From Rhinopomastus cyanomelas (Eukaryota; Chordata; Aves; Bucerotiformes; Rhinopomastidae): 64,000 nucleotides of DNA. The notes under the pieces were generated by a model. That model searched no databases. It was given only the letters and a program-made list of their open reading frames with translations, and was not told where the DNA came from. Shown here piece by piece: positions 52,046 through 61,121 of this stretch (the stretch's first letter is position 1; the number at the start of each line of letters is the position of its first letter). Both the position numbers and the translations under genes were made by a program. The stretch is from contig VXBP01004173.1 of the NCBI GenBank assembly GCA_013400115.1, positions 70,202-134,201 of the forward strand, in the 5' to 3' direction.

Positions 52046-53164
52046 CAACTGGGATCAAACTGAGATCTTGTTTGCAGTATTTAGTCAGCTTTAGATAACT
52101 GGATGTTCATTCACTGCAGATGTCTGGTCTGTTTTTCAAAGAACATACCAGAAATTATGAATCCTTATTAGACATGTGTTTCAGCAGAACACCTTCAAAT
52201 AAGCTGTAGGAGAATGAAGACGTTCCAACCAGAAAAATGCTGAACAAAATTTCACCCACAAAATGGCAAAGTCGTTTAAATGTTTCTGTTAAAACACTAA
52301 AAAAGATCAATACAAAAGTTGAATGATGTAGACTCAAGCTTGCACACACAGGAAGTATGCTACCCATAAAATCAAGGGAAATAGATTAGCAATTTAGAGA
52401 CCAGATGGTTAGTATTTACTTGCTGACATAACACCACCAAATGTTCCTAAATTTCTTTTTCAAATTTCCTTTTTACATTACACTCTCAGCATCGTATCTT
52501 GCAAACATAGTTCAATAAATTTATTCATTTGAGTAGCCCAGTTGGCTTCAGTATGAGAAACAATTCACAGAACCAGGCTGTCAGGCTAGGGTAAGTGTAC
52601 AGAATTGTAAGATCATTTTACCTACACTCAAGTGGGCAATTTAAGGCCACAAAAATAATTTCACAATTCTGTATATACATGTTGCTGCCTGTTTTGTATT
52701 CTGCAAAAGAGATAGCTGTTTATGGAGAAAATTATAAAAGACATTCCCTATACATAAATACGTTGCGTGTTTTGGGGGAATAACTGTTCAAGCTTATTTT
52801 TAAAATAAACCGAAAACTTAAAATGCTTCTCCAGTTTGAAGGAATAAAAAAATTACTTACTATTTATATAGTCTGTTAATACCACCATGAGAAAATGCTG
52901 CTTAATTATTATGAGAACTGCCTACAAATTACATTAGTTCTCTAGTTTGTGAAAAATGTATTTTTACAAAATATTTAGCAAGATATTTAATTTTATCTGC
53001 TGGAAAATAAAAGAGCCTCTACTTGTTGTACACTATTTATTGTGTATAAATTATCTGTAGGAGCTGTCTATTCAAAATATATCGTATTTCACCAGTGGTA
53101 GCTCTTCATACTCATACTGTAAATTTTCTCCTTCAATAGGTTTACATTGTATTCTAGTTAGATT

Positions 53165-53360
53165 CAGATTAGATCTTACAGAAAAACTCCTCACTATGAG
53201 GGTGCTGAGGCACTGCAACAGGTTGCCCAGGGAAGTTGTGGATGCCCTCTCCCTGAAAGGCCAGGTTGGATGGGGCTCTGGGCAACTTGGTTTAGTGAGA
53301 GGTGTCCTTGCCTATGGGAACCCTGAGGTCCCTTCCAAGCTAAAGCATTTTGTGATTAAA
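53165..53360 (+). mobile_element. CR1 3' end
   Basis: AGATTAGATCTTACAG, AACAGGTTGCCCAGGGAAG and AGGTCCCTTCCAAGCTAAAG. The terminal repeat has decayed to CATTTTGTGATT. Confidence 0.85.
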
Positions 53361-56300
53361 ATCTTTCTTCCATTTTCACTTTCGTATTTTTCAGATGGTT
53401 TCACTCCTTCTCTTCCTTGTCATTACTAGCTTCGTTTGGAGGCATTTACTTTGCTCCTTTGTCCAACACTTTTTTCCCCACTTCTTCTTTCACTACAATC
53501 CACTTCTCAATTGCATGCATGTTTGTCAACATCTCGTTTTCTTATCAGCAGCCTCAGGTTCCTTTTCATTCTATTTTTATATCACTTACAAAGTTACCTG
53601 CCTCCAGGCAGCCTATTTTGTCCCCTATTTATTTTTTTTCATTTGCACCATCTGTACATGTAATAGAGGCGCTTCATTTATGTTGACCCTGTTACTGCCC
53701 TGAAAATAAGAACTTTTTTTTTCCTATGCTGCAGTTTATTTGTTGATCACACTTCTAGGAGCCATAAAGAAGTTCCTTTAATGTCATAGGTACGACAAAT
53801 TTTAATAACCCCAGATGAGCTCCCCTTGAATACTTACTACACACCAAACTCCTTACTCATGCAGACACAGAAGCAGTGTCTATGTTCTACAAAACCAGGA
53901 ATTCGGTCAAATGTTTTAATTGTAGGCAGGTCTTTCAAGTCATAATTAGTCTGAAAATCTCAAATATTCAAATATTTTTACCTGCAGCTAACTGTCCCAT
54001 ATAGATGAGAAATCTGTGCCAACAGTTACCAAAAAACCCGCAAAAAACCAAAAAAAACCTCAGAAAAATTACTCAACTTATTTTTTTCAAGCAGATGTTC
54101 AGTCTTTACCAAAACAAATGAAACTGCAGCAAAAAGAAACTACGGGTAGTTCATGAATTTTCAACCTGTTGTCTAAAAGAGCATTAGAAAAATTCTGTTG
54201 TACATCAAACTAGTTATGTATGTCTATAGCAGTGCTGCGTTCACTCTCTGGACAAAAACCATGCTAAAACACGGATAATCTTTAAGGATGAGACTACAGA
54301 CTTTTGATAAAGGAATAAGGTTTTAAAATTGAACTTATAAATTTAACTACTAAAAAAATGTTGTGGCTTATATAGAAATAACATTTCACTACCTTCAAAA
54401 AACACCACTTCCTTTAATGCGGTTTTGTAAGACATTGTTTCGAGTCTCATCTCGACTGCTGTAAACCATTCTGGTCATCCATCTTTGTAAAGGAAGAACT
54501 CAAAGAACAAAATTAGCAGAATAGACATCAGAATAATTCCTACCTCATAAAAGAGTGTTGTTCTTCTTAAGAAGGTGTTAATGTGGCACAACCTCTGGCT
54601 CTCAGGACTCAACACAAACAGAAAGCAGCAAAATCAGTATTGATACAAGAAAATTATCTAAATTGACCAGGAATAATCCTAAAGCAGTCTTCTACATTAT
54701 AGTTTACCCACTGGCAATGCAGGTCTTCATATAGTTCCAGGGAGAAAGCACCTAAATCATTTTAGAATACAGGTCTGTGCATTTGCGAAGGGGTTTATGT
54801 GACATGGCTGCCTGTGGTAGCAGGCAAGGCATCGGCAGATTTCCTTCATTCTTGTGTCCCTACAACTCTGAATTCATAATTCTTATAGCATGTGTCATAA
54901 TTGAAATGTGAGCAGTTTTCTTGCCTGAGGCATTGGGAAGTTGCTATGTGGCAGTTTGTGAAGTTTTTTTTTGACTCTGCAAACTGGTGTGACTAGTTTG
55001 GAGCTTCCTGTTTCCCACTCCTTCTTAGCTTGACTTCCGTCTGTTGTTCAGAAAGAACACATGGCACTGCTTGGATACAACAGCCATCTTGCCGTAGGAA
55101 CATGGTGAATGGAGAGAACGGTACTTCAGAGACTAGCAGAAGGAAGATTTCAACTGAATTCCGTTGTTCTTCCCTCATTCATGGCCGTGGGAACCAGCAT
55201 GCTGGAAACAGAGGACTGGATGAGAAGCACACGCAACAGGGAACTAGACTTGAAAATGCCTGCTTGTGCTGAGGAACGTGTGCATAGACTGTGTGAACTG
55301 CATGTTTCCACAAGGAGCAAGAGCTGATGGCAGTCTCTTCCATTTGAGGGGTTGGAGATAGCAGCTTGGCCCATTTATGTAAGAACATTTGCTTAATCTC
55401 TGTACACCTTTGTGGGGGGTTTTTATGTGAGGTGAATTATGTTTCTTCTTGGTTTTTCCACCAAATTGAGCTAGTTTTGGTTTTGTCTACAGTTTATAAG
55501 TGCGTTATGATTCCTCCTTGTTTTGTTTTTGTTTCAGCCCATTAGCATTATTACCTAAATCAATTAGTTAATTTTGTCTTGGGATAAGCCCTTGACTACA
55601 CGCAAGGAGAGGAGCTACCTACCCTACAGCACAAGGCTCAAAAATTGGCAGTAACAATGGCAGCATAAATCGCATTTAATTGCTCTAAGGTTCAAGTAGG
55701 TAAAGTCAGTAAATATTATTAATTCCCATGGAGTCAGAGGAGAGTTTCTTTATGTCTTACTGTAAACAAGCTAAAGTTTTGGAAAGCACTACAACATGAA
55801 TATACCAGCCTACAAAAATCTGTGAGAGATCTACATTTGCAACGTGCAAAACCATGACACAGCACACAACATGTGTTCCCTCTCTTATTTGCTTGTATAG
55901 CAGTGCTCTTGCAAGTACTCTGAAAACCTGTGCGATATTAGAAAGGGTCCTGCTTTTACAAGTACTCCTGCAGGCAGAGAGTTAACAAGGTTTTATGGTT
56001 CTCTTTCAGATATGACTGATTTACATACATACAAATACTCAGAATTTCACTTTTGTTAAATGTCAGCTATCACCTCATCTTTGCAGACCCAAAGCAGACA
56101 CTTGGCCTTTTTCCAGACACCCAATCACCACAGTGAAGTTGGAGTGAGGGAAAGTTGCTTCATTTACACTTCAGCAGCCACCATCTTCTGCAGGTTCAGT
56201 CTTCTACTACATTTGCATTATCTTGTTATGAATTAAACACTAGGAATGGGCCACATTTACATACTTAATTATTCTTAATCTTCATAACTGCAGGATCTTC

Positions 56301-56648
56301 TAAGAAATGTTTCCACATGTTATTAATTTGCTTGATGAGTATAACCTTTCTTCTGTTCACCAAGCATAATTACAGATTAATTGGTTGGGTCTGGGGTTTA
56401 AACTAGTTTAGCTAACACTAGCTTAGGCAATACATTAAATTATATAAGAAAAGCAAACACACCTTCAAAAATAAAGCTTCAAGAGAGGACATGAGTTAAG
56501 AGTGTGAATGAAAAATGGCCTGAGTTCTAGTACTAACATTAATTCCATACTTTCGAAAGCAGCAGCAATGTGGTTTTAAAGGAGAATGCAATAAGAAGTG
56601 GTATATAGGACATTCATCTGATGAATATTTTTATTTACGTTAAAGGGT
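53361..56648. other. Intergenic sequence, unresolved
   Basis: No gene is evident. Positions about 55.0-55.4 kb have somewhat higher G+C and overlapping short open frames on both strands, without recognisable domains. This part could be an old transposon piece. Confidence 0.5.
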
Positions 56649-56880
56649 TTATATTTCGGTGCTATATTTCGGTATTTCAGTGAAGAACCAAGCACTTACT
56701 GGGACCGCAACGACTTGAACGCGCTCCGTTGTGCTGCCGGCGCCCTCTTGTGGTGCATCGGTGTCGAGCTGCCTTACAGACCACACCTCAAAGCATGCCA
56801 CCGCGCTCTGAAGCTGTGCCACCAGCACATCCTTCCAGGCTTCCTTCGTGCCTTCCACCTGTTAGTTTTGGGCATCAGAG
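56649..56880 (-). other. GC-rich patch with an open frame and splice-like ends, unidentified
   Basis: A patch with many CpGs in AT-rich surroundings. On the minus strand an acceptor-like AACAG precedes an open frame starting EGTKEAWKDVLVAQLQSAV. A donor-like GTAAGT occurs near 56700. I do not recognise the peptide. It could be an unannotated exon, an old pseudogene piece or simply a regulatory element, since it contains the CTCF-like motif. The plus strand is also open across much of it, which weakens the coding case. Confidence 0.25.
56739..56753 (-). promoter_or_regulatory. CTCF-like motif between MSANTD1 and RGS12
   Basis: Read on the minus strand the 15-mer CCACAAGAGGGCGCC fits the CTCF core consensus CCASYAGRKGGCRSY at 14 of 15 positions. 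It sits in a small CpG-containing patch just downstream of MSANTD1, a plausible place for a boundary between the two genes. The motif is seen; binding is inference. Confidence 0.5.
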
Positions 56881-57017
56881 CACATTTTACACTGCAATCA
56901 CAAAGTTTAAACCTTTGAAAGTTATTATCTCTCCCAGTATTGTTCAGCATCCCAAAAGCATGCTATCTGCCCATCAATAATAAGTAAGTCTCTTCTTTAC
57001 CTTTATTTCACTCGATA

Positions 57018-57048
57018 GATTATATATATATATGTATATACACACAGT
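57018..57048. repeat. TA/TATG microsatellite
   Basis: A run of TATATATA with a TG interruption followed by CACACA, in the region after MSANTD1. Simple sequence, likely variable between individuals. Confidence 0.7.
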
Positions 57049-57148
57049 ACAATAATTTTCTTTTGTGATAGAGAATAAATGAGTTTTTTTCATTGCTTGT
57101 TGTTCATTAAATCAACATATTCCAGTTAATTATGAAAAAAATTAAACA

Positions 57149-57154
57149 TTTAAT
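57149..57154 (-). terminator. MSANTD1: Possible MSANTD1 polyadenylation signal (ATTAAA)
   Basis: Minus-strand ATTAAA about 640 bases after the MSANTD1 stop. A canonical AATAAA lies further on at 57007-57002. Either would give a 3' UTR of about 0.7-0.8 kb. Hexamers like these are common by chance in AT-rich DNA, so the choice needs transcript ends. Confidence 0.3.
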
Positions 57155-57796
57155 ATCAAAACAACTTCAAGTATCTTTGATACATTTAAGTATTCAGCAT
57201 ATAGTAAGGTGATTTGGGGGGGTATTCTTTTCATATCAAAAATGTATTTGAATAGGCTATTTTTACTCCCACACTTTAGTGTACTATTCATATCAGGCAT
57301 GGAATTTAAAATTATGTATCTCATGGTCCCAACAAGTTCTTCACAAGAACCATATTTCACTTGTACAATCACAGCATATGTTTCAAACAGGGTTTAATCA
57401 TCAGCAAAGTCAAGATTCAATTACCATGTTTAAAAATGCACTATTTCATTCTTCTACTACAGGTCAAGCTATAGTCCTTGACATGAAGCAATACACAACA
57501 CCACTGTTTGTAAAACAATACCTGACCTAGGCATAAATAGTACTGAAGTTCCCAGAGCTATTTGTCCATTCACCTTTCTGTATAAAAATAATTCAATGTA
57601 GGCATATATTGCACTATTTTTATCATACTGGATAGCTCTCAGTCTGCATTACCTGTTCTCTTTCCTTAACTAAGATTACACTAGGGTTTTAATCTCCATG
57701 GAAAACCTGGGAATGGGGCAACAGACACACATATGGTGTGCCAAAAAGGGGTATCTATAGTATCAATAGTAATCTCAGAGGCATTCACAAAGGAAA

Positions 57797-58037
57797 CTAC
57801 ACGTTAGATTTGGAGATCATTTTTTCCAGTAGATTCATCATTCTCTCCTGTAACTGTAAGCTTTGAACTTGAATGATGTTTTGCTGATCCAGAATCCTGC
57901 GCACTTCTCTACAGGTTTCTTCCATGGCTCTACTCAACTTCTTTTGTTCTTCCAACATGGCCTCCATTAATTTTAGCTTCTTCTTTTGGAAGCTGCAGCT
58001 TTGCATTTTTCTTTTCTTAACTGGTCTTTCTTCAGCT
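57797..58037 (-). CDS. MSANTD1: MSANTD1 last exon (C-terminal coiled-coil tail)
   Basis: Minus-strand acceptor CATATTTCAG (AG at 58039-58038) opens an exon of 241 coding bases: one base completing a split codon, then 80 codons including the TAG at 57799-57797. The peptide contains AEERPVKKRK, a basic stretch that could be a nuclear localisation signal. A charged, Leu/Glu-rich helix follows (MEAMLEEQKKLSRAMEETCR), and it ends LQERMMNLLEKMISKSNV. This matches the C-terminus of MSANTD1 as I know it, a protein of roughly 280 residues with an N-terminal Myb/SANT-like DNA-binding domain. That domain is not in this window; its exon(s) must lie beyond 64000. The protein's function is poorly known. 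Position and strand next to RGS12 agree with the human order, which supports the call. Confidence 0.93.
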
Positions 58038-58340
58038 CTGAAATATGAATAATATTTGTTTAAAAACTTCTATTTCTATTACATAAAAATTACATTAGAA
58101 CCTGAAATTCTATACTAGATGCTTGGCCAAGCTACTACATAGCTCTGTTCTTAAACCCCTCTATGTTCTCCATTAAATTTCCTGTCAAGTCACCGACTTT
58201 TAAAAATGTTTTTAAATCTCATCATTTTCAGTATGAAATTTCTCTGCCAAATACCATGTTTTATTTTAACTTTTTCTTAACATTTCTTAGTCATTGAATT
58301 TACAACCTATATTGGGAAAGACATTTTGCTCGTGTGGCCA

Positions 58341-58532
58341 TTAGAATTCCAATTCTAAAGGTGCAATAACCATCCCATCCAGAGAAAGCACTGCACCATT
58401 ATGTTTGGCAGCAAGGCACAACCTTTTTTGAAGCATCACACCAGTGAGGCTGGTACCACTACAGAACACAAGATTCACCTCTACACTGAGACACAGCAGT
58501 CGCACTGAACGCTCGCTTGTATATTCTGTCAC
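58341..58532 (-). other. Open frame of 63 codons in the MSANTD1 intron, unidentified
   Basis: The minus strand is open from a GTG at 58532 to a TAA/TAG-type stop at 58341, with a hydrophobic, fairly protein-like composition (for example SGTSLTGVMLQKRLCLAAKH). There is no ATG, no clear acceptor and no family I recognise. It lies between the last MSANTD1 exon and a CR1 copy. Chance is the likeliest explanation. Confidence 0.12.
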
Positions 58533-58551
58533 AAAACTTTATAAAGCAACA

Positions 58552-58731
58552 TAAAGCACTGGAATGGGCTGCCCGGGGTGGGTTGTGGAGTCTCCTCCTC
58601 TGGACATGTTTTACACCCGCCTGAACCTGTTCCTGTGTGATTTGATCTAGGTGATCCTGCTATGGTGGGGGATTGGACTAGACGGTCTCTCGAGGTCCCT
58701 TCCAATCCCTAATGTTCTGTGATCCTGTGAT
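58552..58731 (+). mobile_element. CR1 3' end
   Basis: CACTGGAATGGGCTGCCCGG, GATCCTGCTATGGTGG and GGTCTCTCGAGGTCCC, ending TTCTGTGATCCTGTGA. Confidence 0.88.
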
Positions 58732-58774
58732 AAAAGTGGAGCAGCACACTGCTTACAAGAATTCTTCTTTTCTT

Positions 58775-59802
58775 ACTGGGTGATGGAAAGGCTGCAGATG
58801 TTGTTTACCTGGAATGTAGGAAAGCTTTTGAAATTGCTTCCCACACCATACTCTTGAAGAAACTGGCTGCTCATGGTTTGCACCAGTGTGCTCTTCAGCA
58901 GTTAAAAACTGTCTGGATGGCCAGATCCAACGAGGGGTGGAGAATGGAGCTGAATCCAGTTGGCATTCAGTCACCAGTTGTGTTCAGGCCTGGGCTCTTT
59001 AATACATTTATCAGTGATCATGACAAGGGGATTGACTGTATCCTCAGTAATTTTGCAGACAACACCAAGTTGGATAGAGTGAGGTAGGGAGGATCTAGGC
59101 AATCTGGATCAATAGGTTTAGGCCATCTGTATTAGCTTCAACAAGCCAAGTGTTGGGTCCTGCACTTAGGTCACAACAATCCAATGCCATGTATAGGCTT
59201 GGGGGAGAGTGGCTGGAGAGCTCCTCTGCAGAAAGGGACTGGGAACTACTGACTGGTAACTGGCTAAATATGAGCCAGCAGTGTGTGCGGGTGGCCAAGG
59301 CTAAAGTCACTCTGGCTTGTAACAGAAACTGTGTGGCCAGGAGTAGAGGGGCCTACAGTGGTGAGGCCACATCTCAAGTACTGTGTTCAGTTTTGGGCAC
59401 CTCACAAGGAAGACACTGAGATGCAAGAGCATGTCCAAAGAAGGGCAATGAAGCTGATAAAGGGTCTACAGTACAGATCTATGGGGAACAGCTGAGGGAA
59501 CTGGGATTGTTTAGTCTGGAGAAAAGGAGGCTGAGGGGAGATCTCATTTCAATGGTTTCAAGTTGTGCAAGGAAAGAATTAGATTGGATAGCAAGAAATT
59601 TTTTTCACTAAAGGGGCTGTCAAACACTGAAGCAGGCTGCCCAAGAAAAGTGGTGAGATCACCACCCCTGGAGATATTTAATAGACTTCACAATGTGGTG
59701 CTCAGGGACGTGGTTTAGTGGTGGACTTGGCGGTGTTAGGTTAACAGTTGTATTCAATGGTCTTAAAGGTCTTTTCCAACCTAAATGACTCTATGGTTCA
59801 GT
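58775..59802 (+). mobile_element. Long degenerate CR1 (RT middle to 3' end)
   Basis: Starts in reverse transcriptase (GCAGATGTTGTTTACCTGG, then the AAACTGGCTGCTCATGG block), passes a frame reading FNTFISDHDKG and NFADNTKL, and ends at the CR1 3' end (TTTTCCAACCTAAATGACTC). FADD has become FADN, so the catalytic motif is lost. Stops and indels throughout. It begins about 45 bases after another CR1 terminus in the same orientation. Confidence 0.85.
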
Positions 59803-60762
59803 GACAGATCACATTTCATATCTGCTTTTAGTTTGCCAGTTGCACTTCAAGATGATTTTTCTTTAATTGAATGTGTTTGTCACGAACGCAGCACGCTATG
59901 GTTACCTTCTTCTCATGTTTAGGTTGCTGGCAAGTTTTATCACATAGGATAGCTAACAAAACAAACCATTTTTCCCTTCAAACTCCTAACATTTTAATGG
60001 GCATTTCAAGCATTTGCTAACCCTTTGCCTGTAGTTTGTTTTTCACTGTAATATAAAGTCAAGAGTCAGTTATCAATATAGTCATTAGTTGCTATTTGGA
60101 TTTTTTTAAAAAGGTTCTTCTGAAATTCAAGAAGAGTATTTATAGCCCACAGAGAGTACTACAAAATCCAAGTTTTTCTATGTATTCAGTCATCAGAGAA
60201 TGGCAACGCCACATTAACGTTCCTCTAGCAAATTATCTCTAAGTTCTCTCAACGTTTGGAGGTTAGAAAAGCATCTGTGAAATCGTACATCCTCATCTGC
60301 AATCTGTAGAACTGCCAGGTACAATATGGGCAATATTTTAAGGATTTCCTCTGCTTTAGCAGAAAGAGAGAAACCTCAATAAAGACAGCCCTTTCAAGGC
60401 ATAAGGTTCACATGGCCATCCTAACATGGGGTGAGAGGGCAACGCGTGAATTTGAAACCAGCCTACACAGCACACACAGCAACTCGCGCACAGGCACATC
60501 TATTTCTCTTTGCCTGCAATCAAAGAAAGAAGCATGCTGAATTCTGACGGAAGAAGAAAGGGAAGCAGAAGGCACACGTATAAGCACACTACAGCGTAAC
60601 CTCCAGTTACAGCTGGGTGAGTTCTTTTCTAACTTAGAGAAGTGATTGCTCATTCACACATTTTGTAACTCTGGACTAGAGCACCCGACAAGAAAGCTGT
60701 CTTGAGCACCTTCCGACAAACAGCAAGCTCAAGGCAGTATCATTTCCAAGTGAAATGAAATA

Positions 60763-60794
60763 GTGAGATAGGACAGTCGTGAGATAGGACAGCC
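60763..60794. repeat. 16-bp tandem duplication
   Basis: GTGAGATAGGACAG followed by TC in the first unit and CC in the second, directly adjoining. Only one base differs. Confidence 0.85.
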
Positions 60795-61082
60795 GTGCGT
60801 TTCACACCATGTTAACACCTTGCGGTTTTCAAGACACTCTTGAATAAGGATAACTTAAACTCTTGAGGAATGTATTTTCATTAATGCAAAGAAAGGGAGA
60901 GGGGAGGAAGTTACTCAGCTGTGGCAGATTTCTATTACACCTCCATTCATGCTCATACTCTTGTTGACAGGCCTTGCACAACGGTGACTGACACCGAGAT
61001 CTCTCAGCAAGAGAAATAAACAATCCGAAGCACCTGAAAGACTTAATGCAAATATAACAAAAAGGCACAAGCCCCTTGACAT

Positions 61083-61121
61083 TTTTCATAGACATCACAA
61101 AACGCGTGATGTCTATGAAAA
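61083..61121. repeat. Perfect inverted repeat (16-bp arms, 7-base loop)
   Basis: Left arm TTTTCATAGACATCAC (61083-61098) and right arm GTGATGTCTATGAAAA (61106-61121) are exact reverse complements around AAAACGC. It could fold as a hairpin in DNA or RNA, or be a relic of a templated fold-back mutation. No gene context explains it. Confidence 0.9.

Noticed and set aside
53395..53703. 102-codon plus-strand hydrophobic open frame
   Set aside because: T-rich DNA gives Phe/Leu/Ser-rich frames in all three phases here; no start context or domain supports a gene.
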